The notes under the pieces are model-generated. The model made no database searches. It worked only from the letters and a program-made list of their open reading frames with translations, and was not told the DNA's origin. A stretch of DNA of 64,000 bases from Chloroflexota bacterium (GTDB lineage Bacteria; Chloroflexota; Anaerolineae; Aggregatilineales; Phototrophicaceae), in NCBI GenBank assembly GCA_013388745.1, contig JACAER010000026.1, positions 20,655-84,654 of the forward strand. Reading direction: 5' to 3'. The position numbers were made by a program, and so were the translations under genes. How positions within the stretch are numbered: position 1 is the first letter of the stretch; each line of letters begins with the position of its first letter. This document shows positions 25,309 through 34,068 of the stretch, one piece after another.

Positions 25309-26802
25309 ATGAAGCAGCACCGTACCGCTTTCCTTGTCCTGATGATTTGTATTTTTGCACTTGTTTCGCTCACGCCGGTTGTGGCGCAGGACGCCACCGG
25401 CAATATGATCGGCCTCGATCATCCTTTTGCGGCCTTCCTCGAAAGCCGTGCCTATGGCGCCTCTGTAGGAGCGACCGCCGAATTTAACAAGATGGAATGG
25501 GTCGTGATTGATAACGCCAACATGCGCCTGTACTTGGCGATGAGCGACATCACGGGCGCGATGAGCGACGGCGAAGGCGAAATCTCAGTGGACGAAAACC
25601 GCTGCGGTATCGTCTACTACGCTGACCTGGCGGCTGATTACACCATAAGCGAACTGCGTCCGCTGGTTATCGGCGGCCCGTATAACCCCGATGGCGCGCC
25701 GAACCGCTGCGCTGTGGAAAACATTTCCAACCCCGATGGCCTGGCGCTGGATGCGCGTGGCCGTCTGTGGATTGCAGAAGATACGGGCAACCACCGCAAC
25801 AACATGCTGTGGGTCTATGACCCGGCGGACAGCTCGCTGAAGCGCTTCGGCTATGTGCCGCGCGGCGCGGAAGTGACCGGCGCGTATATCGCCAGCAACG
25901 GCACGCTGTTCTTTAGCAACCAGCACCCCCGCGCGACCAACGTGTATCCGTTCAATGCGGGTACTGTGGTGGCGATCAATGGCTTCAACGCCAATACCGA
26001 TGATTTTGAGCCGATTGCTGTGCCGGAAGGCGATGCGCAGCTCACGCTGGGCGTGGCGGCGGGCAGCGTGCAGGTGATCGCGCGCTCCGGCGACCCGATC
26101 CCGGCCAGCTTTAGCGGCGAAGTCTTCGGCGGCATTTATCGTCCTGATGGCTCGCTTCAGGGAGTTAGCAACGACCCCGATGGTTTGATGTGGCTGCCCG
26201 TGGGTGATGGCAGCGAGGGTTGGCTGTACATTAATTACGAAAGCATTGCTGGTGCTGTTGGCCGTATTTACCTGCGCCAGACCGACGGCGCCTATGAAGT
26301 TCTGGATGGCCAGATGGTCGATTTCTCCAGTGTGAACGGCACCTGGACTAACTGCGGTTCGAGCGTCACACCCTGGAACACCGGCATTACCTCCGAAGAA
26401 TACGAACCGATCGCTAGCGATTTCAACAATGTGGTGGGCATGAGCGATTATCTGGGCTGGGATGCTAACCCGTATGATTATGGTTGGCTGGTTGAACTGG
26501 CGCCAGATGGGGTTGGTGACCGTGTGACCAAGCGCTATGCGCTGGGCCGCTTCAGCCACGAAAACGCCTGGGTTGCTGGTGACGAGGTCACGGTCTATCA
26601 CGGCGATGATGGCGGTAACGTTATGCTGTTCCGCTCGGTCGCTGCCGAAGCGGGCGATCTTTCGACCGCGACGCTGTACGCGGGCCGCGTGACACAGATG
26701 GGCGGCACGGGCGCGGAACATTACTTCCAGATCGAATGGATTGAACTCGGCACCGCGACGGATGCCGACATTGAAGCGGCTATCCGTGAACTGGATCGCT
26801 AA
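25309..26802 (+). CDS. Secreted PhoX/DUF839-like beta-propeller, motif order permuted
   Basis: 497 residues with a signal peptide cut near VVAQDA. PhoX family motifs are present but in an unusual order. First come EWVVIDN...RLYLAMSD, NPDGLALDARGRLWIAEDTG, AEVTGAYIA and FFSNQHPR, which in PhoX lie in the C-terminal half. Then come CGSSVTPWNTGITSEEYE (the metal Cys segment), ALGRFSHENA, VYHGDDGGNVMLF and LYAGRV, which in PhoX come first. Metal-binding side chains (Cys, Glu pair, HE, GDD) appear kept, so phosphoesterase activity is possible. It probably works outside the membrane. The cytochrome gene follows 86 nt downstream. Confidence 0.7.
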   Translation: MKQHRTAFLVLMICIFALVSLTPVVAQDATGNMIGLDHPFAAFLESRAYGASVGATAEFNKMEWVVIDNANMRLYLAMSDITGAMSDGEGEISVDENRCGIVYYADLAADYTISELRPLVIGGPYNPDGAPNRCAVENISNPDGLALDARGRLWIAEDTGNHRNNMLWVYDPADSSLKRFGYVPRGAEVTGAYIASNGTLFFSNQHPRATNVYPFNAGTVVAINGFNANTDDFEPIAVPEGDAQLTLGVAAGSVQVIARSGDPIPASFSGEVFGGIYRPDGSLQGVSNDPDGLMWLPVGDGSEGWLYINYESIAGAVGRIYLRQTDGAYEVLDGQMVDFSSVNGTWTNCGSSVTPWNTGITSEEYEPIASDFNNVVGMSDYLGWDANPYDYGWLVELAPDGVGDRVTKRYALGRFSHENAWVAGDEVTVYHGDDGGNVMLFRSVAAEAGDLSTATLYAGRVTQMGGTGAEHYFQIEWIELGTATDADIEAAIRELDR

Positions 26803-26820
26803 ACTGTACTGACTTTTCGG

Positions 26821-26849
26821 CTGCCCGCTGGTCTTTGGCCGGTGGGCAG
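26821..26849 (+). other. Intergenic hairpin between PhoX-like and cytochrome genes
   Basis: The stem ctgcccgctgg / ccggtgggcag (one mismatch) has no T-tract. It may protect the upstream mRNA end or attenuate read-through. Confidence 0.4.
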
Positions 26850-26888
26850 TCCCCCGCCTCATCCCCTGAGTAAGCGAGGTCTGCGGCT

Positions 26889-27665
26889 ATGCATGACAAA
26901 CGCTCCAACGGCTGGTTACAAGCGAGTCTGCTGATGCTTGGCGTGAGCCTGCTTGTTGCGCTCATGGTGAGCGCGCAGCTTGAGCGGCGTTTGGTGCTGC
27001 CAGCGGTTTTTGCGACCTATACCCCCTACAGTGGGCGCTGGCTTCACACTGAGATTGAAACCCTGGCGACCATCCCGCTGCCGCCTATGCAGCTCATCTT
27101 AGACGTGGCTGCCGATGGCGCGATCAGCGGCCAGCTTTCGCTTTTTCCGCTCGATGTCCCGCCGAACGCGGTGGATCTGATCGCGCGCAACGGCTGCACT
27201 GTAGTGTTTGATACGCTGATACCCGGCACTGAAGCGATCCAGGGGGTATTTGTCAGCGACAGCAGAGCTATCATTCAAATTCAGGTCAGCGAATGCCAGG
27301 TCAAGTACTTTGGCCCGATTGCCTTGAGCGCGCCCGTAAGCGCGCGCTTCACGGTCGAATACAGCGAAGCTGCTACCCGCGCCCTGGAACGCGCCGCCAA
27401 TGCCACTCTAACGCCGCTTGACGCCGGGTTGCAAGTCTTTGCCACCTACTGCGCGGTTTGCCATGGAGCTTACGGTGAAGGCGCGCCTGGAGTGCCTGAC
27501 CTGGACACAGCAGACATCAGCACGCGCCCAGAGGAGCAGTTGTTGACTATCATCAATCTGGGCATTGCCAACACCGGGATGCCCGCCTGGGGGCAGATTC
27601 TGACCGATGCCGAAAAGACCGGCGTTCTGCTGGTGCTGCGTAACATTCAGGTGCTGCGCCCATAA
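26889..27665 (+). CDS. Membrane-anchored monohaem cytochrome c-like protein
   Basis: 258 residues. An N-terminal membrane anchor (about 10-29) is followed by a beta-rich domain of about 130 residues without motif, then a cytochrome c domain with the haem site CAVCH and the distal ligand Met in NTGMPAWGQILTD. CGAGG lies before the ATG at 26889. It would carry electrons on the outer face of the membrane. It follows the PhoX-like gene on the same strand; no oxidase subunits are close. Confidence 0.8.
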   Translation: MHDKRSNGWLQASLLMLGVSLLVALMVSAQLERRLVLPAVFATYTPYSGRWLHTEIETLATIPLPPMQLILDVAADGAISGQLSLFPLDVPPNAVDLIARNGCTVVFDTLIPGTEAIQGVFVSDSRAIIQIQVSECQVKYFGPIALSAPVSARFTVEYSEAATRALERAANATLTPLDAGLQVFATYCAVCHGAYGEGAPGVPDLDTADISTRPEEQLLTIINLGIANTGMPAWGQILTDAEKTGVLLVLRNIQVLRP

Positions 27666-27710
27666 CCCCACGCGCCTTGCCTTTTCTCTCCGCGTCGCTT
27701 CGATTCCACG

Positions 27711-27739
27711 TTGCCCCGCTTCCAGCGATATGGTATACT
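27711..27739 (+). promoter_or_regulatory. Promoter of gyrB
   Basis: TTGCCC (27711-27716), a 17-nt spacer and TATACT (27734-27739) preceded by TGG (extended -10). It is the best sigma-70 promoter in the window. The mRNA leader would be about 150 nt. Confidence 0.7.
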
Positions 27740-27818
27740 AATGAAGAGCAAATGACTAAATTGAACGTCATTTTTGCACATCAGCCCTGAAACCTTAACT
27801 GCACACATAGCCCCCCCC

Positions 27819-27842
27819 GCCAGCGCACATCGCTGCGCTGGC
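27819..27842 (+). promoter_or_regulatory. Hairpin in gyrB leader
   Basis: A perfect 9-bp stem, gccagcgca (27819-27827) with tgcgctggc (27834-27842), lies 56 nt before the start codon. No T-tract follows, so it is a leader structure and not a terminator. Confidence 0.45.
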
Positions 27843-27897
27843 CTTGTGTTGAGTTGGGCAGCGGGCCTACCCACAATGACAGTCTAAGGAGCGTAAA

Positions 27898-30800
27898 TTG
27901 GTAAACAGAAACGGCTCTCCCGCCTATACAGAAGAAAGCATTCAGCGCCTTAAGCCGATGGAACATGTCCGCCTGCGCCCCGGCATGTATGTCGGCGGCA
28001 CAGACGCGCGCGCGCTGCATCATCTGATTTACGAAATTGTCGATAACTCCGTAGACGAAGCGCTGGCAGGCCGCTGCGATCACATCTGGGTCACGCTGTA
28101 CGATGGCAATCGTGTCTCGGTGATGGACAACGGCAGCGGCATCCCTGTTGGCGTTCACAAGGAGGAGGGCGTTTCTACCCTGCAACTGGTGCTCACCGAA
28201 ATCGGCGCGGGCGGCAAGTTCAACAACAGCGCCTACAAGGTCAGCGGCGGTTTGCACGGTGTCGGCGCGTCGGCGGTCAACGCGCTTTCGGCGGAATTGC
28301 ACGCCGAAGTCTGGCGCGATGGCTACCTGTGGTCGCAGACCTATCAAGCAGGCACGCCTGTGACTGAAGTGCTGCGCGTGCGGGAAATGAACGCGAACGA
28401 ATCTACCGGCACGCGCATCTCGTTCGTGCCCGATTTCACGGTGCTGGAATACAACGAGTTCAGCTATTCCACGCTGGCGCAGCGCTTCCGCGAAATGGCC
28501 TTTGTGACGCGCAAGGTCGCTATCACGCTGCGCGACGAACGCGGCGACGACTTCCCGCGTGAAATCACCTTCTATTTTGAAGGCGGGCTGCATTCTTTCG
28601 TGCGTTATTTGAACCGCAACCGCCAGCCGCTGCACACGCCGATCTACATTGAACGTGATGTGCAGGCCGCGCCAGCCGAAGGCAAAGACCCCTATTCTAT
28701 CGGCGTCGAAATCGCCTTCCAGTACACCGACACGGCTACCGTCACCGAGCTGGCCTTCGCCAACACCATCAATACCCCCGACGGCGGGATGCACCTCACC
28801 GGGCTGCGTTCGGCCATCACCAGCGTCATCAACCGCTACGCACGCAAAGCGGGGATACTGAAGGAAAAAGACCAGAATTTTTCCGGCAGCGATACGCTGG
28901 AAGGCATCACCGCCATCGTCAGCATCAAGCATCCGCACCCATCGTTCGAGAGCCAGACCAAAGTCAAGCTGATTAATCCCGAAGTGCAGGGCGCGGTCTC
29001 GCAAGTCGTTTCCGAAGCGCTCAACGAGTTTATGGAACTGAACCCGCGCGAAGCGCGGCGCATTGTCGAAAAATGCATGACGAGCATGCGCGCGCGTGAA
29101 GCGGCGCGTAAAGCGCGCGATCTCGTGCGCAGCGGCCCCAGCCTGCTGGAGAGCAGCACGCTGCCCGGCAAACTGGCCGACTGCTCGCAGCACGGCGAAA
29201 ACGCGGAAATTTATATTGTTGAGGGCGATTCGGCGGGGGGAAGCGCAAAACAGGCACGTGATCGCCATTTCCAGGCGATTCTGCCGCTGCGTGGCAAGAT
29301 TCTCAACACTGAACGCGCGCGCCTCGATAAAATTCTCGACAACAACGAAATCAAAGCGCTCATTTCGGCGCTCGGCACCGGCATCGCCGAGGATTTCGAC
29401 CTGAGCCGGCTGCGCTATGGGCGTGTGATTTGCATGAGTGTCGCCGGTGATGAGCCGACGCTCGTCATGGACAATCACGGCCAGATCGAACTCGTTCACA
29501 TTGGCACATTTATCGATGACTGTCTCGAAGGCCGCCGCGACAGCGCGCAGTATCAGGTGGTGTCCTTCGATCTGCGACGGCACAATACACGCTTCCGCTC
29601 CCTTAAGGCCGTGATTCGTCACCGCCACGAAGAAGCGATGTACAAGGTGACCACGCGCTATAATCGCGCGGTCAAAGTCACTTCGTCGCATAGTGTTTTC
29701 GTGTATGATGACGGCAAACTGGTGCTGAAAAAAGGGAACGAAATTCGTCCCGGCGATCTGCTGGTTGCCAGCCGCCGGCTGCCACGCCCCGAAGCCAGTC
29801 CGACACACGTTGATCTGCTGCAAACCTTCGCACAGGCCAAACTGATGGATGCCCTGTATTTGCGTGGAGCTGCGGTCGAAAAGATTGCCCGCCAGCGTGT
29901 CCTGGACAAAGTTAGCCGCCTTGATTTGTGGAGTGAAGCGCATGTCCGCGTGATGCCCGAAACGTGGTCGGCGCTTGCAGCTCACCGTCAGGCACGCGGC
30001 TTATCGCAAAAGCAGGTCGCGGAGGCCATCGGCGTCAAACAGCCGATCACCATCAGCCACTATGAGCGCGGCGTGCATCGCCCCATTCTGCCGACGTTCG
30101 AGCGTTACCTGAAGGCTATCGGCTGGGATGAACAGGTAGATTACACGCTTGCGCTCTCCAAAATGGAAGACCTGCTGACTCCGTATGAGGACAGCCGCAA
30201 CGCTCGCTGGCGCGAGATCGGCGCGTATAAGCCTTTCACGCACTTCAGTGAGAACGAATTAGCCCAACTTGATGCGCAGGTGGAAATCGTGCCGCGCGCG
30301 CATGGCGACAAAGCGTTCGGACGCTATCTGCCCATCAGCCGCGATCTGTTATGGTTTCTCGGCTGGTTCGTGGCCGAAGGCACACTGAGCGCCCATCAGG
30401 TCAGCCTGGATCTCGGTCAAAAGGACGAACGCTTTATCGAGGAACTGAGCCGCGCGATTGAAGCCGTTTTCGGCGAAACGCCGCGCTGCTATCATGACCC
30501 GGACAGCCTGGGCATCAAGCTGTATTTCCACAGTGTGCTGGCGGCGCGTTTGCTGCGTGCATGGGGGCTGGACGGCAAAGCGCACGAAAAGCGCCTGCCG
30601 GACATCGTGCTCAGTCTGCCCGAAACGCTTCAATACGCATTTCTGGAGGGCTATTTTCTGGGGGATGGCACTAGCGCTGGCGCGCATCTCGCCATGACAA
30701 CCAATTCGCCTGCGCTGAAAGACGGACTGCTTTATCTGCTCGGCCAGCTTGGTCTGTTGGCTTCGCATGGTGAACGTCAGCCCGGCAGAGCTTCTGATCC

Positions 30801-31527
30801 CGCGATCCAGACACGGCATCCCTATTACGTCATCACCATTGGCGGCAAGCAGCAGCTGGATCTGTGCCGCCCGATCTGGCAGCGCCACGCCCACGCCCCG
30901 CATATCGATGCCTACGTGCGTTCCGAAAAGCGCAAGGCACTGGATTGTGTGACGATCAGCGATGATCTGGTCGGGCTGGAAGTGCTGACAGCGCGGGAGA
31001 TCGCGCCCGTGGGCGAGTATGTTTACGATTTTTCGGTGGAAGAGGACGAAAATTTCATCTGCGGCGTGGGCGGCCTGTGCGCGCACAACACCGACGCGGA
31101 CGTTGATGGCGCCCATATCCGCACACTGCTGCTCACCTTCTTCTATCGTCACATGACGCCGCTTATCCAGGAAGGGCATCTTTATATCGCGCAGCCGCCG
31201 ATTTTCCTGCTCAAGAGCGGCAAGAACCTGCAATATGTTTATGCCGAAGCTGGCTTGACCGAGCAGGATTTGCTGGCCAAAGCGCTCAAACGCTTCGACC
31301 ATCCCGATAAGGTCGGCGTGCAGCGCTATAAGGGTCTGGGCGAAATGAACCCCGAACAACTGTGGGTCACGACCATGGATCCGGCGCACCGCACGCTGCT
31401 GCAAGTCACGATTGACGATGCCGCCGAGGCCGATCGCGTCTTCGATATGCTGATGGGCAGCAGTGTCCCGCCGCGCCGCCGCTTTATCCAGACGCACGCG
31501 CGCACGGTGCGCAATCTGGATATTTAG
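27898..31527 (+). CDS. gyrB: DNA gyrase subunit B containing an intein
   Basis: The 1209-codon frame encodes a GyrB of about 658 residues plus a 551-residue intein. The extein has the GHKL ATPase (EIVDNSVDEA, MDNGSGIP, KVSGGLHGVGASAVN), the transducer domain, the TOPRIM domain (EGDSAGGSAKQARDR, then TDADVDGAHI) and the C-terminal YKGLGEMNPEQLW. Start is TTG at 27898 with AGGAG 6 nt upstream; no ATG fits. The protein supercoils DNA with GyrA, which is not in this window. Function needs splicing, because the intein separates ICM from the metal-binding DADVDG. Confidence 0.96.
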   Translation: MVNRNGSPAYTEESIQRLKPMEHVRLRPGMYVGGTDARALHHLIYEIVDNSVDEALAGRCDHIWVTLYDGNRVSVMDNGSGIPVGVHKEEGVSTLQLVLTEIGAGGKFNNSAYKVSGGLHGVGASAVNALSAELHAEVWRDGYLWSQTYQAGTPVTEVLRVREMNANESTGTRISFVPDFTVLEYNEFSYSTLAQRFREMAFVTRKVAITLRDERGDDFPREITFYFEGGLHSFVRYLNRNRQPLHTPIYIERDVQAAPAEGKDPYSIGVEIAFQYTDTATVTELAFANTINTPDGGMHLTGLRSAITSVINRYARKAGILKEKDQNFSGSDTLEGITAIVSIKHPHPSFESQTKVKLINPEVQGAVSQVVSEALNEFMELNPREARRIVEKCMTSMRAREAARKARDLVRSGPSLLESSTLPGKLADCSQHGENAEIYIVEGDSAGGSAKQARDRHFQAILPLRGKILNTERARLDKILDNNEIKALISALGTGIAEDFDLSRLRYGRVICMSVAGDEPTLVMDNHGQIELVHIGTFIDDCLEGRRDSAQYQVVSFDLRRHNTRFRSLKAVIRHRHEEAMYKVTTRYNRAVKVTSSHSVFVYDDGKLVLKKGNEIRPGDLLVASRRLPRPEASPTHVDLLQTFAQAKLMDALYLRGAAVEKIARQRVLDKVSRLDLWSEAHVRVMPETWSALAAHRQARGLSQKQVAEAIGVKQPITISHYERGVHRPILPTFERYLKAIGWDEQVDYTLALSKMEDLLTPYEDSRNARWREIGAYKPFTHFSENELAQLDAQVEIVPRAHGDKAFGRYLPISRDLLWFLGWFVAEGTLSAHQVSLDLGQKDERFIEELSRAIEAVFGETPRCYHDPDSLGIKLYFHSVLAARLLRAWGLDGKAHEKRLPDIVLSLPETLQYAFLEGYFLGDGTSAGAHLAMTTNSPALKDGLLYLLGQLGLLASHGERQPGRASDPAIQTRHPYYVITIGGKQQLDLCRPIWQRHAHAPHIDAYVRSEKRKALDCVTISDDLVGLEVLTAREIAPVGEYVYDFSVEEDENFICGVGGLCAHNTDADVDGAHIRTLLLTFFYRHMTPLIQEGHLYIAQPPIFLLKSGKNLQYVYAEAGLTEQDLLAKALKRFDHPDKVGVQRYKGLGEMNPEQLWVTTMDPAHRTLLQVTIDDAAEADRVFDMLMGSSVPPRRRFIQTHARTVRNLDI
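29437..31089 (+). mobile_element. Intein in GyrB with LAGLIDADG endonuclease and XRE-like HTH
   Basis: 551 residues inserted in frame between Met513 and Thr1065 of the precursor, within the TOPRIM motif. It begins with Ser (SVAGDEPTLVM, block A) and has block B with TSSHSVFVYDDG. It ends with block F (VYDFSVEEDENFICG) and block G (GLCAHN, then extein Thr), so the splicing residues Ser1, His-Asn and Thr+1 are in place. Between the Hint halves lies an HTH resembling XRE regulators (AAHRQARGLSQKQVAEAIGV, about intein residue 178 on), then LAGLIDADG helices LGWFVAEGTL and LEGYFLGDGTS with both acidic residues. The endonuclease is therefore likely intact. Confidence 0.93.
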
Positions 31528-31534
31528 CGCCAGA

Positions 31535-31570
31535 AAAAAGAGGTCGGGGGATCGCTCCCGGCCTCTTTTT
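31535..31570. terminator. Bidirectional terminator between gyrB and SRPBCC gene
   Basis: aaaaagagg (31535-31543) pairs with cctcttttt (31562-31570), continued by a cggg/cccg inner stem. T-tracts lie on both strands and the genes are convergent. Confidence 0.85.
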
Positions 31571-31589
31571 GTTTTCACGAGACCAGCGC

Positions 31590-32042
31590 TCAGTTTTTCT
31601 GCGCGTAGGCCGCCAGATTGCGCAGCTCCTCGTTGTACATGCGCGTCGTCAGCAGGCGCGTGAGGAACTTCTGAATCGCCCCGCCGATACCGTCGCCGCC
31701 TTTGAATTCCGTGCTGATCGTCACGCGCGACTGTGTGCCGTCGCCGAGCGGTTCAACCGTAAAAGTGGTCGAAAGCCCGGTGTCGATGTCGGTTTCCTTC
31801 AGCACGCGCCCCGGCTGCGGCTCGCTGACGCGCTGGTGGTACTTAAACGTCTGGCCCATGACCAGCAGTTCCAGCCGGAACACCGTGCCGGCGCCTGTGC
31901 CGCCATCTTCGATTTTGAGATCGCGGAAATACTGTTTGGGCACAATCGCCGGATGGCCGACGCGGTAATCCGCCAGAATCGCGTAGAGCTGTTCGGCACG
32001 CCCGGCCATGTCTTGCGACACAGAAATCACAAAAATGGACAT
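31590..32042 (-). CDS. SRPBCC (START-like) family protein
   Basis: 150 residues of mixed alpha/beta, with the hydrophobic-cavity pattern of SRPBCC proteins: HPAIVPKQYFRDLKIEDGG, a central beta sheet (TVFRLELLVMG) and a long C-terminal helix. GGGGGAGAG lies before the ATG at 32042. Members bind lipids or other hydrophobic ligands. The ligand is unknown. No operon partner. Confidence 0.75.
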   Translation of the reverse strand: MSIFVISVSQDMAGRAEQLYAILADYRVGHPAIVPKQYFRDLKIEDGGTGAGTVFRLELLVMGQTFKYHQRVSEPQPGRVLKETDIDTGLSTTFTVEPLGDGTQSRVTISTEFKGGDGIGGAIQKFLTRLLTTRMYNEELRNLAAYAQKN

Positions 32043-32130
32043 GTTCTCTCCCCCAGTGATGGTAAGCTGCGACAATCGCGCAATCCATCTGCGCGATGAT
32101 TCTAGTCTAACACAACCAATCTTCAAGCGG

Positions 32131-32274
32131 ATGCATTCGCTGCGCACGCTCCCGGATGCGATGATGGCGCTGCCCGCGCTGGAAAAACTTGATCTGCGCT
32201 GGCTGCATGACCTGGAAAAGCCGCCCGCGTGGATTCCTGACCTTGAAGCGCGCGGCGGCGTGGTCTATATCTGA
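32131..32274 (+). pseudogene. Leucine-rich-repeat protein C-terminal remnant
   Basis: This 47-codon stretch encodes SLRTLPDAMMALPALEKLDL followed by a WLHDLEKPPAWIPDLEARGG tail, the usual last LRR and cap of bacterial LRR proteins (LxxLPxxLxxLPxLxxLDLR). No upstream LRR, signal or ribosome site is present; the frame runs upstream into the start region of the SRPBCC gene on the other strand. It looks like the 3' scrap of a larger gene lost by deletion. A short functional protein is less likely. Confidence 0.5.
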
Positions 32275-32328
32275 GACGGCGGTAGCTGTTTTCGCAGTTC
32301 TCAATGTCGCCCAGAGATTCACATGCGC

Positions 32329-32334
32329 TATACT
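32329..32334 (+). promoter_or_regulatory. -10 element (gcgcTATACT)
   Basis: A gcgc-prefixed -10; the predicted leader to the ATG at 32368 is about 27 nt. Confidence 0.45.
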
Positions 32335-32367
32335 GAAGCCATCTTATATCAATCATCAGGAGCAGGT

Positions 32368-33390
32368 ATGGCTCATTTGCGTCTCAAACCCACGCGCGAT
32401 GGCTTGCGCGTGCGTCAGACACCGGTGAACGGCGTACCGCTGGCACAGGTCAACAGCGCCGATGTTCTCGAAGCGCTCGACAGCGAAGCCGAAGCGCGCG
32501 CCAAACTCGCACAACCCGACGCCTGGATTAAGGTGCGCACAGCGGCGGGCGTGGAAGGCTTTGTCTCGGCGCAGTTCGTACAGGCTGAAAGCAGCGCCGA
32601 CGCGCCATCTGCCGCCCCTGCTGTGATGGCTGCGACCATCCCCAGCAGTCCGTCCGCCAGCGTCGCCATGCCCGCGGTGAACGATGAAACGCGCGTGCGC
32701 CGCGCCGCTTTTGCCATCACCGCCGCCTTTGAAGGCCATGGCTACGCCGCCTATCAGAATTATGACAGCGGCATCATCAGCTATGGCCGCTTTCAGTTCA
32801 CGCTGGCGGGCGGCAGTCTGGCGAACGTCGTTAATATGTATCTCAACGCCTCGGTCTCAAAAGTTGCCGAAGACCTGCGCGCCAGCTATCAGCAGCGCCT
32901 GATCGCCAAAGATGCCAGCCTGCAAAATGACAGCCGTCTTAAAGAACTGCTGCTGCTGGCAGCGGCGGAACAAGCCATGCAGGACGCGCAGGATGAAGCG
33001 GCGCGCGTCGGCTACTGGCAGCAGATGCTCGACCTGAGCGCTAACCCGCGCGGCCTTCAACTGCCGCTCAGCCTGGCGCTGCTGTTCGATATGGCGATCA
33101 ATCATGGTCTGCGTCATCCGCATCTGGGCAATGCCGAAACGGCGCTCAACGTGCAGCCGCGCAGTCGCATCGGCGAAAATGGCCTGACCGAACAACAGCT
33201 TATCAGCGAAACGGCCAAACAGCGCCGCGATTTTATGTATCGCTTTGCCGATAAGAACAATCTGCCGGGGCTGAAAGTGCGCGGGGATTTCTGGATGAAT
33301 CTGGTGACGCAAAACGATTGGACTCTCTCTGGCGGCGTCAACGGCACAGTGAACGTCAACGGGCGCATCATTCAGGTGCGCAACCCGTAA
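32368..33390 (+). CDS. SH3-like domain plus chitosanase (GH46)/lysozyme-like domain protein
   Basis: 340 residues. An N-terminal bacterial SH3-like domain (LRLKPTRDGLRVRQTP ... WIKVRTAAGVEGFVSAQFV) is followed by an Ala/Pro linker and a helical domain whose start, AAFEGHGYAAYQNYDSGIIS, resembles the Glu...Asp active-site loop of GH46 chitosanases. No signal peptide was found, which is odd for a glycan hydrolase. AGGAG lies 7 nt before the ATG at 32368. It may act on wall glycan after release, or in the cytoplasm on another substrate. Confidence 0.55.
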   Translation: MAHLRLKPTRDGLRVRQTPVNGVPLAQVNSADVLEALDSEAEARAKLAQPDAWIKVRTAAGVEGFVSAQFVQAESSADAPSAAPAVMAATIPSSPSASVAMPAVNDETRVRRAAFAITAAFEGHGYAAYQNYDSGIISYGRFQFTLAGGSLANVVNMYLNASVSKVAEDLRASYQQRLIAKDASLQNDSRLKELLLLAAAEQAMQDAQDEAARVGYWQQMLDLSANPRGLQLPLSLALLFDMAINHGLRHPHLGNAETALNVQPRSRIGENGLTEQQLISETAKQRRDFMYRFADKNNLPGLKVRGDFWMNLVTQNDWTLSGGVNGTVNVNGRIIQVRNP

Positions 33391-33391
33391 T

Positions 33392-34066
33392 TCAGGCGCT
33401 GCTCGCTGCGTTATGGGCGTGGCGAATCGGTTCCGGCAGGCGGTAGCGCGTGGTGCAGCGCAGCACCAGTTCCACCGCGCTTTGTAAGTCGATCAGATGG
33501 CCGGGCGAAATGTAAACGGGTTTGACGCCTGCCCGCGTGCGCACAATCTTGCCGATCACTTCACCGCGATCTACCAGATCGGCGGCGCTGCCTTTATCAT
33601 GTGCTGGCTCGCTGTAAGCGCCGACCAAGAGCGTTTTGCCGCAGCCAATCGTCGGTTTTTGCAGCCACAGCCCCATATGGGTGGCGATTCCGATACGGCG
33701 CGGATGCGCGCGTCCCATGCCGTCGAAAATGAACACATCCGGCTCATGCCGCAACTGCGCGAAGGCCTGCTCCAGAACGGGGCCTTCGCGGAAGCTCAGC
33801 AGGCCAGGAATGTAGGGAAATGGCGTCGGCATCCGCGCGCGCGCCACTTCCACAAGCTGTAGATCGGGGAAATTCAACACCACCACCGCGCCCTGAGACA
33901 TGGCCTGTCCGTCGTCCGATTGGACGCTGACATCAACGCCCGCGACCAGTTTGACACGCTTCATGTCCAGCGGTAGATCGTAGACCGCCGCACTGGCCAT
34001 TTGTTTTTGCAGCGCGATGGCCTCCTCTGGCCGGATATTCCAGGCATGCTGAGGCTGGATATGCAT
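33392..34066 (-). CDS. nfi: Endonuclease V
   Basis: 224 residues. The enzyme nicks DNA at deoxyinosine. Active-site motifs are in order: AGVDVS (metal Asp), FPYIPGLLSFREGP, DGMGRAHPRRIGIATHMGL (Asp, His) and KPVYISPGH. It starts 2 nt after the ftsK stop, so translation is probably coupled. Its stop lies 1 nt from the stop of the convergent SH3/GH46-like gene. Confidence 0.95.
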   Translation of the reverse strand: MHIQPQHAWNIRPEEAIALQKQMASAAVYDLPLDMKRVKLVAGVDVSVQSDDGQAMSQGAVVVLNFPDLQLVEVARARMPTPFPYIPGLLSFREGPVLEQAFAQLRHEPDVFIFDGMGRAHPRRIGIATHMGLWLQKPTIGCGKTLLVGAYSEPAHDKGSAADLVDRGEVIGKIVRTRAGVKPVYISPGHLIDLQSAVELVLRCTTRYRLPEPIRHAHNAASSA

Positions 34067-34068
34067 GA

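Noticed and set aside
27781..29985. 734-codon open frame antisense to gyrB
   Set aside because: Opposite strand of a certain gyrase gene and intein; no motif, no promoter.
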